A stretch of DNA of 64,000 bases, taken from positions 496,000 through 559,999 of the forward strand of contig NZ_AMRN01000002.1 in the NCBI RefSeq assembly GCF_000300275.1, given 5' to 3'. The notes beneath the pieces were generated by a model that saw nothing but the letters and a program-made list of their open reading frames with translations, ran no database searches and was not told where the DNA came from. The DNA comes from Thalassospira profundimaris WP0211 (GTDB lineage: Bacteria > Pseudomonadota > Alphaproteobacteria > Rhodospirillales > Thalassospiraceae). How positions within the stretch are numbered: the stretch's first letter is position 1; each line of letters starts with the position of its first letter. Position numbers and translations under genes: made by a program. This document shows positions 47,969 to 56,247 of this stretch, one piece after another.

Positions 47969-48847
47969 GTGATGGGTTTGCAAACTGATCTGCGTGAAAA
48001 GCTGATTTCGGACTACGCAAAGCTTAGTCCGCAAATGCAAAAGGCTGCGCGCTATATCCTGGATCATCCAAATGATGTCGCCTTGCGTTCCATGCGGGCA
48101 CTGGCCCGTGCGGCAAATGTGCCGCCAAGTACGGTCACTCGTCTGATGACTGCGATTGGCGTCGAAACCTGGCAGGACTTCCGGGATCATTATCAAACCC
48201 GGTTGCTTGATCAGCCCGCAAGCTACGCCCGCCGCGCGCGCGAAACGCAAAAGACTGATAACGATGTCGACCGGGACCAGCATCTTCTTGAAAGCATTTG
48301 CCGCACCGAAATCGACAATGTCAGTGACGCTTACTCGCCGGATCTTGTGTCACGCATGATTGCGACCTGCGAGGCGATTGAAAACGCCCGTCAGGTCTTC
48401 ATCGTCGGTCGGGGGGCCGCATATCCGGCCGCGTTCCAGTTTGCTTATGCCTATCGGCTGTTTTGCGACAATGGCGTCTTGGTCGATGGCCATTCCGGCA
48501 CTTTTGGCGATGAACTGCGTGGCATTGGACGGCGTGACATCATGATTGCTGTCGGGGCAAAACCCTATATTCGCGACACGGTGCGTGCGGTTGAGTTTGC
48601 CCACTCCCAACACTGCCCGGTCATTGCCGTGACAGACTCTGATGTTTCACCGATTGCGACGGATGCCCACAGTAAACTTGTGGTGCGTGACACCTCGCAA
48701 TCGTTTTTCCAAAGTTTTACCGCCGCCCTTTCCGTGATGCAGGCCCTTGTTGCCCTGCTGGTCGCGCGGGGCGGTCCCAAGGCCCTGCAACGGATTGCCG
48801 CTGCAGAAGAACAACTCGCTGTCTTTGATACATATCTCGAAGACTAG
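47969..48847 (+). CDS. RpiR-family transcriptional regulator (HTH-SIS)
   Basis: 292 residues. GTG at 47969 is preceded by AAGG at 8 nt; an ATG follows immediately at 47972. An HTH_6 domain (about 1-80) contains LSPQMQKAARYILDHPNDVA and ANVPPSTVTRLMTAIG. A SIS domain (about 125-260) contains RQVFIVGRGAAYPAAFQFAY and RDIMIAVGAKPYIRDT. RpiR proteins sense phosphosugars or other metabolites through SIS. It precedes the aminotransferase gene by 22 bases in the same direction and probably controls this whole locus. Confidence 0.9.
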   Translation: MMGLQTDLREKLISDYAKLSPQMQKAARYILDHPNDVALRSMRALARAANVPPSTVTRLMTAIGVETWQDFRDHYQTRLLDQPASYARRARETQKTDNDVDRDQHLLESICRTEIDNVSDAYSPDLVSRMIATCEAIENARQVFIVGRGAAYPAAFQFAYAYRLFCDNGVLVDGHSGTFGDELRGIGRRDIMIAVGAKPYIRDTVRAVEFAHSQHCPVIAVTDSDVSPIATDAHSKLVVRDTSQSFFQSFTAALSVMQALVALLVARGGPKALQRIAAAEEQLAVFDTYLED

Positions 48848-48869
48848 GCACTTTACGGAACGCCCGATC

Positions 48870-50258
48870 ATGACCAACGCGTCAAACTCTGCCCGATCCT
48901 CTGTCCCGATCCCGAATGGCGGAACACGTGTTCTGCACCGCTCGAGCACATCCATCCCCCCACGCGCAGTCAGGGGGGAGGGGATCTATATTTTTGACCA
49001 GAACGGAAAGAGTTATCTTGATGCTTGCGGTGGGGCAGCCGTGTCATGCCTTGGGCATTCCGATCCGGATGTCCGTGCTGCCATGCATGCGCAGATTGAT
49101 CAGATTGCCTATGCCCATTCCGGGTTCTTTTCATCCGATGCGATGGAAGAACTCGCCGATGAACTGGTCGCATCGGCGCCCGAAGGCATCGACAAAGTCT
49201 ATTTTGTTTCCGGCGGGTCGGAGGCCACTGAGGCAGCCCTTAAAATGGCGCGCCAGTATTTTTTGGAAATCGGGCAGCCGGACCGTAAATACGTCATCGC
49301 CCGTCGCCAATCCTATCACGGCAATACGCTTGGCGCGCTGTCGGTTGGTGGCAATATGTGGCGGCGCAAACAGTTCGAACCGCTTCTGATCACCGCAAGT
49401 CACATCGCACCTGTTTATCAGTATCGTGATCAGCGTGATGACGAAACGCCAGAGGCCTATGGCCTTCGCGTTGCCAAAGAACTGGAAACCGCGATCCTTG
49501 AGCTTGGGGCGGAAAGCGTGGCGGCATTCGTCGCCGAACCGGTTGTCGGGGCAACCGCCGGTGCGCTGGCACCGGTGCCAGGCTACTTCAAACGCGTGCG
49601 CGAGATTTGCGACAAATATGGTGTGTTGCTGATCCTTGATGAAGTCATGTGCGGCATGGGGCGCACCGGCACCCTGCACGCGATTGAGCAGGAAGGCATT
49701 TCTGGCGATCTGCAAACCATCGCCAAGGGGCTTGGGGCAGGTTACCAGCCGATTGGTGCCGTGCTTGTGTCAAAGAAAATCAACGATGCCATTGCCAATG
49801 GATCGGGTTTCTTCCAGCACGGTCACACCTATCAGGGGCATGCAACCGCCTGTGCGGCTGCGCTTGCGACCCAACGCGCCATCAAGGAACGCAACCTTCT
49901 GGCCAATGTCGTTAAACAGGGCGAAAACCTTGTCACGGCACTTCAGGCAAAACTGGGCCAGCATCCGTTTGTTGGTGATATCCGCGGACGCGGCCTGTTT
50001 CGCGGGGTGGAGCTTGTGGCGGACCGTGAAACCAAGGACCCGTTTGATCCCACCCTTAAAATCAATGCCAAGATCAAGAAGGCGGCCTTTGCACGCGGTC
50101 TGATGGCCTATCCGATGGGCGGCACGATTGATGGCGTTCGCGGCGACCATGTGTTGTTTGCCCCGGCCTTCATCATTGATGAAAACGATGTCGCCAAGAT
50201 TGTCGATCTGTTTGCCTGTGCGCTTGATGATGTCTTTAAGGCCGAGGGACTGGCGTGA
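48870..50258 (+). CDS. class III (omega) aminotransferase, PLP-dependent
   Basis: 462 residues from the ATG at 48870. The frame is open further upstream into rpiR, but MTNASNSARSS is the natural start. Motifs: SGGSEATEAALKMARQY, SYHGNTLGALSVGG, AEPVVGATAGALAP, LILDEVMCGMGRTG and the PLP lysine in TIAKGLGAGYQPIGA. The family moves a terminal or beta amino group from amines, beta-amino acids or taurine to a keto acid. Coupling by a 1-base overlap to a BKACE gene suggests that its product is, or leads to, a beta-keto acid. Confidence 0.9.
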   Translation: MTNASNSARSSVPIPNGGTRVLHRSSTSIPPRAVRGEGIYIFDQNGKSYLDACGGAAVSCLGHSDPDVRAAMHAQIDQIAYAHSGFFSSDAMEELADELVASAPEGIDKVYFVSGGSEATEAALKMARQYFLEIGQPDRKYVIARRQSYHGNTLGALSVGGNMWRRKQFEPLLITASHIAPVYQYRDQRDDETPEAYGLRVAKELETAILELGAESVAAFVAEPVVGATAGALAPVPGYFKRVREICDKYGVLLILDEVMCGMGRTGTLHAIEQEGISGDLQTIAKGLGAGYQPIGAVLVSKKINDAIANGSGFFQHGHTYQGHATACAAALATQRAIKERNLLANVVKQGENLVTALQAKLGQHPFVGDIRGRGLFRGVELVADRETKDPFDPTLKINAKIKKAAFARGLMAYPMGGTIDGVRGDHVLFAPAFIIDENDVAKIVDLFACALDDVFKAEGLA

Positions 50259-51088
50259 TGGGATATGGTGACAAACCGTTTCTGATTGCCTCGGCCCCAA
50301 ATGGTGCGCGCAAGACAAAGGCCGATTTACCAAATATTCCCATCACGCCAGCCGAAGTCGCAAGGACGGCTTTGGAATGCAAGGCATCCGGTGCATCGAT
50401 GATGCATCTGCATGTTCGCGATGAGGATCAAAAACACAGCCTCGATGTTGGTCGTTATCGCGAAATGCTGACCGAGGTCAGATCATCGGTTGGTGACGAT
50501 ATGCTGTTGCAGGTCACGACCGAGGCGGTTGGCATTTATACAGCCCAGCAGCAGATGGAAATGATCATAAACCTGCAGCCAGAGGCGGTGTCAATCGCTG
50601 TGCGTGAAATTGCACCCGTCGATGCTGACCTCAATGCACTCAAATCGTTTTTCGAATTCATGCGCGAAGCCAAAATCGCACCGCAACTGATCCTGTATGC
50701 GCCTGAAGATGTGGCGCGCTTTAATCAGCTTGTTGAAATCGGCGTTCTGCCCGGCGACAAATTCCCGGTCTTGTTCGTGCTGGGCCGCTACACCGCGGGT
50801 CAGGTGTCGCAACCCTTCGAACTTTTGCCGTTTATCGGGGCCAGTTCATATGTCTCGGAATGGATGCTGTGTGCGTTTGGGCCTTATGAAAACGCCTGCA
50901 TTCTGACGGGCGCTGGACTGGGTGGGCATGCGCGTATCGGATTTGAAAATAATCACCTTAGGGTTGACGGATCGCCTGCTTCGAACAATGCTGAACTTAT
51001 TGCCCAGGCACATGATGGTTCGATCCTGATGGGGCGGAAGATCGCGACAGGTGAACAGGCCCGCCAGATTATGCAACCCATGTGGTAG
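50258..51088 (+). CDS. BKACE family beta-keto acid cleavage enzyme (DUF849)
   Basis: 276 residues. The ATG overlaps the aminotransferase stop (TGATG), with GAGGGA upstream. BKACE motifs: SAPNGARKTKADLPNIPITP, the zinc-binding MMHLHVRD, and GFENNHL for the late Glu ligand. Known members use Zn2+ and acetyl-CoA to convert a beta-keto acid to acetoacetate plus a CoA ester; 3-keto-5-aminohexanoate is the founding substrate. Substrate choice within the family is broad. Context makes it the second enzyme after transamination of an imported amino compound. Confidence 0.9.
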   Translation: MGYGDKPFLIASAPNGARKTKADLPNIPITPAEVARTALECKASGASMMHLHVRDEDQKHSLDVGRYREMLTEVRSSVGDDMLLQVTTEAVGIYTAQQQMEMIINLQPEAVSIAVREIAPVDADLNALKSFFEFMREAKIAPQLILYAPEDVARFNQLVEIGVLPGDKFPVLFVLGRYTAGQVSQPFELLPFIGASSYVSEWMLCAFGPYENACILTGAGLGGHARIGFENNHLRVDGSPASNNAELIAQAHDGSILMGRKIATGEQARQIMQPMW

Positions 51089-51180
51089 GAGGGGCAAAAA
51101 GAACCGGACAATACGCACAAATACTGAATTTCGTCAGGAGGTTTCGGGGTTATAGGGTTTTATTCCGCCAAGTCGGACAC

Positions 51181-51250
51181 TATAATCCCCATCGTCGAAA
51201 CATCTGATTTTTCTGATGTTTCCGTTTGATTCAGTTGTTCGATGTCGAAC
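51181..51250 (+). promoter_or_regulatory. promoter and operators for TAXI-TRAP operon
   Basis: A consensus -10 TATAAT is at 51181-51186. Starting 11 bases later, GAAACATC (51197-51204) and GATGTTTC (51215-51222) form an inverted repeat matching the palindrome before the rpiR gene. A second 14-base palindrome, GTTCGATGTCGAAC (51237-51250), follows. An operator just after the transcription start fits repression by roadblock. Confidence 0.55.
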
Positions 51251-51294
51251 ATTTGAATGCCTGATAATAGGGTGTAAAAAGGGAGCGAATCCTA

Positions 51295-52272
51295 ATGAAA
51301 AAACTTATCGCTGTAGCGGGTGCAGTCGCTGCGATTGCTGGCGCCTCGCTGTTTGCCGGTCAGGCCTCGGCACAGGAAAACCGTTTCATTACCATCGGTA
51401 CCGGTGGTGTGACTGGTGTGTACTATCCGACCGGTGGCGCGATCTGCCGTCTGGTCAACAAGGATCGCAAAGAGCACGGCATTCGTTGCTCGGTCGAATC
51501 CACGGGTGGTTCGGTCTACAACATCAACACCATTCGTACCGGCGAGCTGGACATGGGTGTTGCCCAGTCTGACTGGCAGTACCATGCCTATAACGGGACT
51601 TCGAAATTCGAAGACCAGGGTCCGTTCGAAGACCTGCGCGCTGTATTCTCCGTCCATCCGGAGCCGTTCACCGTTGTTGCCCGTGCAGATGCCGGCATCA
51701 AGACCTTTGACGACCTCAAAGGCAAGCGCGTGAACATCGGTAACCCGGGTTCCGGTCAGCGCGGTACCATGGACATCGTTCTTGCTGCAAAAGGCTGGAC
51801 CCTTGATGACTTCTCGCTGGCATCCGAACTGAAGCCGGCTGAGCAGTCCCAGGCGCTTTGCGACAACAAGATCGACGCGATGATCTACACCGTTGGTCAC
51901 CCGTCCGGTTCGATCCAGGAAGCAACCACTGCCTGTGATTCGGTTCTGGTTGAAGTTGCTGGCCCGGAAATTGAAAAGCTGATCGCTGACAACCCGTACT
52001 ACCGTGCAGCCACCATCCCGGGCGGCATGTACCGTGGTAACCCGGATGATGTTGTGACCTTTGGTGTCGGTGCGACCTTTGTGTCCTCGACCAACACCGA
52101 TGCCGACATCGTCTACAACGTTGTCAAAGCAGTCTTTGAAAACTTCGACGACTTCAAAAAGCTGCATCCGGCATTTGAAGTCCTGAAAAAAGAAGAAATG
52201 ATCAAGGACGGCCTGTCGGCTCCGCTGCATGACGGCGCAGCTCAGTACTACAAAGAAGCTGGCCTGATGTAA
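51295..52272 (+). CDS. TAXI-family TRAP solute-binding protein
   Basis: 325 residues. The signal peptide ends near residue 26 (GQASAQ). TAXI signature: [20 protein letters not shown], then [20 protein letters not shown] and [18 protein letters not shown] proteins deliver ligands to fused TRAP permeases; studied ones bind glutamate, glutamine or 2-oxoglutarate-like compounds. Cys residues near 51 and 64 could form a disulphide. An AAAGGGAG ribosome site precedes the ATG. It is expressed from the promoter with RpiR-like operators. Confidence 0.92.
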   Translation: MKKLIAVAGAVAAIAGASLFAGQASAQENRFITIGTGGVTGVYYPTGGAICRLVNKDRKEHGIRCSVESTGGSVYNINTIRTGELDMGVAQSDWQYHAYNGTSKFEDQGPFEDLRAVFSVHPEPFTVVARADAGIKTFDDLKGKRVNIGNPGSGQRGTMDIVLAAKGWTLDDFSLASELKPAEQSQALCDNKIDAMIYTVGHPSGSIQEATTACDSVLVEVAGPEIEKLIADNPYYRAATIPGGMYRGNPDDVVTFGVGATFVSSTNTDADIVYNVVKAVFENFDDFKKLHPAFEVLKKEEMIKDGLSAPLHDGAAQYYKEAGLM

Positions 52273-52284
52273 TCAGGCTTTGGG

Positions 52285-52317
52285 CGGAGGGCGTTTATCG
52301 CCCTCCGTTTTTCTTTT
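52285..52317 (+). terminator. terminator-like stem between TAXI gene and permease gene
   Basis: CGGAGGGCG pairs with CGCCCTCCG across TTTAT, followed by TTTTTCTTTT. It probably lets only part of the transcription reach the permease gene. Confidence 0.8.
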
Positions 52318-52470
52318 GCGCCCGACGGGTTTGCTCACAAAAATTGAATAAAATGAACACCGTTATTCAGGTGTTGGAGTACTCCGTAGGGGACCGGGTG
52401 TGTGTCGACGGAGGCTTTTTGTTTCTGGACCCCCAGTTCAAATGGCTTTCGTAGTGACCGGGAGTTTGTG

Positions 52471-55074
52471 ATGACTGACGACAAGAATACGGAAAATGTG
52501 TCCGTCGATCAGGGGCTGCAGGACCTGATTGCGGAAAATGATACAGGGGCCCGTCAACCAAGTGGTTTGACGGCGAAAATATTGCTGTGGCTTGCGGTTG
52601 CATGGTCACTGTTCCAGCTTTGGCTGGCCTCGCCATTGCCATTTATCTTTAATTTCGGCGTTTTGAACTCGACCGAGGCACGGTCGATCCATCTCGCTTT
52701 TGCAATTTTCCTGGCCTTTATGGCCTATCCGGCCTTCAAGAATTCGCCGCGCAGTTATATCCCGATCATGGATTGGGTGCTGGCAGCGGTCGGCGCGTTT
52801 TGCGCGGCCTATATTTACATTTTCTATCGTGAAATCTCGGATCGTCCCGGGCTTCCGACGACGGGCGACCTTGTTGCGGCTGGCGTTGGTCTCGTCATGC
52901 TGCTTGAGGCAACCCGTCGCGCACTTGGCCCGCCCTTGATGATCGTTGCGATGGTGTTCCTGGCATATGTCTTCTTTGGCAATGCACCGTGGGTGCCCGA
53001 CGTTCTGCAATGGAGTGGGGCGAGCTTCTCCAAGGCGATGTCGCATCAGTGGATCACCACCGAAGGCGTGTTTGGTATCGCGCTTGGCGTATCAACCAGC
53101 TTTGTGTTCCTGTTTGTCCTGTTTGGATCGCTTCTCGATAAGGCGGGTGCAGGCAATTACTTCATCAAGGTTGCCTTTGCCGCCCTTGGTCACATGCGTG
53201 GTGGCCCGGCAAAGGCCGCTGTTTTGTCATCGGCGATGACGGGGCTTATTTCAGGCTCCTCGATTGCCAACGTTGTGACGACCGGTACCTTTACCATTCC
53301 GCTGATGAAGCGCGTTGGTTTCTCGGGCGAGAAGGCCGGTGCGGTGGAAGTCGCCTCCTCGGTCAATGGTCAGATCATGCCGCCTGTGATGGGGGCTGCG
53401 GCCTTCCTGATGGTTGAATATGTCGGCATTCCTTACCCGGAAGTCATCAAACATGCCTTCCTGCCAGCTACGATTTCCTATATCGCGCTGATCTACATTG
53501 TTCACCTTGAGGCGCTTAAGGCGAACATGAAGGGCCTGCCGAAACGGGTGACCTCGACCCTTGGTCAAACGCTGATCAGATCACTTTTGTTCGTGCTGTC
53601 ACTCGTCGTGCTTTCGGGGCTGGTTTATTACGCCATTGTCTTCCAGAAGCAGCTATTTGGTGATGCCGTTGGTTGGATTGTCGCGCTCGAGTGCGCTGCG
53701 ATTTATCTGGCGGGGCTTTATTACGCGGCAAGATATCCTGACCTTGAAATGGATGATCCCAACCAGCCGGTGGTCGAATTGCCGGCTTTGGGTGAAACCG
53801 CCAAGGCTGGCTTGCATTATCTGCTGCCGGTTGTGGTTCTGGTCTGGTTCCTGATGATTGAGTTGAAATCACCGGGGCTGTCGGCCTTCTGGGCAACGGT
53901 TCTGATGATCTTCATCATGCTGACCCAGCATGCTGCCAAGGGCATCTTCCGCAAAAGCCGCAATGTTTCCAACGATCTTAAGCTTGGCTTGATCGACGTG
54001 ATCGACGGTTTTGCCACCGGTGCCCGCAACATGATCGGTATCGGTGTGGCAACCGCCGCCGCCGGTATCATCGTTGGCACGGTGTCACTGACCGGTATCG
54101 GTCAGGTGATGGTTGAATTCGTCGAACTGATTTCGGGCGGCAATTTGATGCTGATCCTGATCTTCACCGCCGTGATCAGCCTGATCCTTGGCATGGGGCT
54201 TCCGACCACGGCAAACTACATCGTGGTTTCGAGCCTGATGGCACCGGTGATTGTCGAACTTGGCGCGGCAAACGGACTGATCGTGCCGTTGATCGCAGTT
54301 CACCTGTTCGTCTTCTATTTCGGCATCATGGCTGATGTGACCCCTCCGGTCGGTTTGGCCTCCTTTGCCGCGGCCGCCGTATCGGGGGCTGATCCGATGA
54401 AGACGGGTCTGGTTGCGTTCTTCTACTCGATGCGCACAGCTGTTCTGCCGTTCCTGTTCCTGTTCAACACGCAACTTCTGATGATCGGTCTGGATCATCC
54501 GCTGGATGTGGTGATGGTGATCATTGTTTCGACAATCGCCATGCTGGTCTTTGCCGCAGCGACGCAGGGTTATTTCTTTGCCCGCTCCAAGCTTTGGGAA
54601 AGTGCGGCACTGCTGTTGATCGCGTTCACCTTGTTCCGGCCGGGTTTCTGGCTCGACATGATTGCGCCGCCTTATGAAAACCTGCCGGCGACAACCATTG
54701 TCGAAGATGCGGCCAACATGCCGCCTGAATCAAACATCCTCCTGGATGTCGAAGGCATCAGCATCGAAGGGGATGAGGTTTCCAAATCCGTGATGCTGCC
54801 GCTTGGTCCGGCAGGCGCGGGTGAGGATCGCCTTTATCACGCCGGTATCGGTATCCGGAATGAGGATGGTCGTATCTATATCGACGATCTGGTCTTTGCT
54901 GGTCCGGCCGAGAAAGCCGGGCTTGATTTCGACTTTGAAATCACCGCGGTAAAGGTCGAGGCTGATCGTCCGGCCAAGGAAGTCTTCTTTATCCCGGCCT
55001 TCCTGTTGCTGGGTGGGATTATTGTTCTTCAACGCCGACGCAAGCGCAGTGAAGACGCGCTTGGTACGGCCTGA
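52471..55074 (+). CDS. fused TRAP permease (DctQ-DctM type, TAXI-associated)
   Basis: 867 residues from the ATG at 52471, with GGGAG six bases upstream; a GTG at 52402 is in frame but lacks a site. About 18-20 membrane helices: an N-terminal DctQ-like block (about 30-190), then the DctM core with AVLSSAMTGLISGSSIANVV, VNGQIMPPVMGAAAFLM, GMGLPTTANYIVVSSLMAP and IMADVTPPVGLASFAAAAVS. A C-terminal extension (about 740-840) is soluble and has a degraded PDZ-like look (DLVFAGPAEKAGLDFDFEIT). This is followed by one more helix. It is the translocator for the TAXI protein. Confidence 0.92.
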   Translation: MTDDKNTENVSVDQGLQDLIAENDTGARQPSGLTAKILLWLAVAWSLFQLWLASPLPFIFNFGVLNSTEARSIHLAFAIFLAFMAYPAFKNSPRSYIPIMDWVLAAVGAFCAAYIYIFYREISDRPGLPTTGDLVAAGVGLVMLLEATRRALGPPLMIVAMVFLAYVFFGNAPWVPDVLQWSGASFSKAMSHQWITTEGVFGIALGVSTSFVFLFVLFGSLLDKAGAGNYFIKVAFAALGHMRGGPAKAAVLSSAMTGLISGSSIANVVTTGTFTIPLMKRVGFSGEKAGAVEVASSVNGQIMPPVMGAAAFLMVEYVGIPYPEVIKHAFLPATISYIALIYIVHLEALKANMKGLPKRVTSTLGQTLIRSLLFVLSLVVLSGLVYYAIVFQKQLFGDAVGWIVALECAAIYLAGLYYAARYPDLEMDDPNQPVVELPALGETAKAGLHYLLPVVVLVWFLMIELKSPGLSAFWATVLMIFIMLTQHAAKGIFRKSRNVSNDLKLGLIDVIDGFATGARNMIGIGVATAAAGIIVGTVSLTGIGQVMVEFVELISGGNLMLILIFTAVISLILGMGLPTTANYIVVSSLMAPVIVELGAANGLIVPLIAVHLFVFYFGIMADVTPPVGLASFAAAAVSGADPMKTGLVAFFYSMRTAVLPFLFLFNTQLLMIGLDHPLDVVMVIIVSTIAMLVFAAATQGYFFARSKLWESAALLLIAFTLFRPGFWLDMIAPPYENLPATTIVEDAANMPPESNILLDVEGISIEGDEVSKSVMLPLGPAGAGEDRLYHAGIGIRNEDGRIYIDDLVFAGPAEKAGLDFDFEITAVKVEADRPAKEVFFIPAFLLLGGIIVLQRRRKRSEDALGTA

Positions 55075-55088
55075 CTGGGAGATTGAAC

Positions 55089-55517
55089 ATGTACAAGGAT
55101 ATTCTGGTCACAGTAGATCTTGATCATGAGTCTTCCTGGAAGAAGGCCGTGCCGGTTGCAATCAAGCAGGCGCAAAGCTTTGGCGCGCGCCTTCATGTTC
55201 TGACCGTGGTACCCACGGTTGGAATGTCGATGGTCGGTCAATTCTTCCCGAAAGGCTACGAAACCAAGGTTCTTGAAGCCTATAACGAACGTCTGCATCA
55301 ATTTGTGGCTAAACATATTCCGTCAGACATCAAGGTGCAGCACATCGTGGGCCAGGGAACGGTTTACGAGGTCATCCTTCAGATCGCGAAGAAAACCAAT
55401 TGCGACCTGATCGTGATCGGGTCCCACCGCCCGGAACTGAAGGATTACCTTCTGGGGCCGAATGCCGCGCGCGTTGTGCGCCATGCCGATTGTTCGGTCA
55501 TGGTCGTTCGCGAATAG
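55089..55517 (+). CDS. UspA-family universal stress protein
   Basis: 142 residues from the ATG at 55089 with GGGAG upstream; it follows the permease stop by 14 bases. The UspA fold is clear: YKDILVTVDLDHESSWKKAV, then CDLIVIGSHRPELKDYLLG and ARVVRHADCSVMVVRE. The usual ATP motif G-2x-G-9x-G-S/T is modified to GSHR...LGPNA, as in TRAP-linked Usp proteins. TeaD of Halomonas is a precedent: it binds ATP and modulates the ectoine TRAP transporter. A regulatory role on this TAXI-TRAP system is therefore likely. Confidence 0.9.
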   Translation: MYKDILVTVDLDHESSWKKAVPVAIKQAQSFGARLHVLTVVPTVGMSMVGQFFPKGYETKVLEAYNERLHQFVAKHIPSDIKVQHIVGQGTVYEVILQIAKKTNCDLIVIGSHRPELKDYLLGPNAARVVRHADCSVMVVRE

Positions 55518-55546
55518 GATTTGACGGCTTTTCTGCTTGAATAGAG

Positions 55547-55578
55547 AACGGGGGCGATGCCGTTGCATCGCCCCCGTT
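55547..55578. terminator. shared terminator-like hairpin between usp and Cys-rich gene
   Basis: A 14-bp perfect stem AACGGGGGCGATGC with its complement around CGTT. It lies between convergent genes. T-runs are weak on both strands. Confidence 0.6.
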
Positions 55579-55600
55579 GCCGTTGGGACGGATCAGTTAT

Positions 55601-55790
55601 TTACTTCGCGGCGCAAGGGTTAGCCGCACACGGATTGGCCGCACACGGGTTTTTCGCAGCACATGGATTAGCTGCGCACGGGTTAGCCGCACACGGGCTG
55701 CACGGGTTAACCACTTTTTTGGCAGCACACGGGTTAGCAGCACACGGGTTCGCGGCACAAGGATTGGCTGCACACGGGCTGCATGGTGCG
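55601..55790. repeat. tandem 15-base coding repeats (NPCAA units)
   Basis: About ten near-copies of a 15-base unit (GGGTTAGCCGCACAC type) in two blocks separated by a CTTTTTTGGC segment. Codons differ slightly between copies. This indicates an expansion kept by selection on the protein rather than a fresh slippage event. Confidence 0.85.
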
Positions 55791-55924
55791 CAACTTGCCA
55801 CTTCGGCGGTCGGTGCCGGAAGCGGGGCGGCCATCGCCATCGGTGTTGCCATGGCAAGGCTGGTGCCGATTGCCATCGCCGGGATGAGTGCCTTTTGTGC
55901 GAAAGTCATGGATTTCTTGGTCAT
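55601..55924 (-). CDS. exported cysteine-rich NPCAA-repeat protein
   Basis: 107 residues from the ATG at 55924, which has AGAGAGG upstream; an ATG at 56029 is in frame but adds an unlikely extension. The Sec signal peptide runs to about residue 32 (MAMA/AP). The mature part holds 13 Cys. From residue 45 on it is almost entirely NPCAA units: C45, C48, C51, C56, C61, C66, then KKVV, C75, C78, C83, C88, KN, C94, C99, C104. Apart from the signal there are no aromatic residues. Such spacing suits metal or haem-free redox binding, disulphide ladders or side-chain modification. I know of no assigned function. It is divergent from a SUMF1-like gene 323 bases away. Confidence 0.8.
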   Translation of the reverse strand: MTKKSMTFAQKALIPAMAIGTSLAMATPMAMAAPLPAPTAEVASCAPCSPCAANPCAANPCAANPCAAKKVVNPCSPCAANPCAANPCAAKNPCAANPCAANPCAAK

Positions 55925-56247
55925 GTCGTGCCTCTCTGAAGATCCGGGTTCAATCCGGGGCGTTCCATCGCCCATCGGTAAGCGCACTATGATCCAATTC
56001 TTCACCGAAGCGGCGTCACATGGTTTCACTGTTATGTGAGACCGTCGTGTTCAAAAAGGTGTTTGCCTACAATTGATTAGAAGCCCATTAGATAAAATGC
56101 ATGTCAGAAATGCTGGTTGAAAACTGTCAAACCGATTGAAAGTGCGGCAAAAGTTCAGCATCTTGGGGTCAGTTATAAAGGGGGCATAAGTTGGGGTTTC
56201 GTTTGAATAAAGCGTGAGCCGCACCGCCCATCAGGACGGAAGTTTGT
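55925..56247. other. 323-base divergent control region
   Basis: Lies between the Cys-rich and SUMF1-like genes, so it must hold both promoters. I see no strong palindrome or consensus sigma-70 promoter here, which would allow for an alternative sigma factor. Confidence 0.4.

Noticed and set aside
55601..55790. 15-base repeats as a CRISPR or minisatellite array
   Set aside because: The units are contiguous without spacers and keep one reading frame with a signal peptide and ribosome site, so they are coding repeats.
55557..56039. plus-strand frames antisense to the Cys-rich gene (HGLAAHGL-type repeats)
   Set aside because: They are the mirror image of the NPCAA repeats and have no ribosome site; the minus strand has both a ribosome site and a signal peptide.
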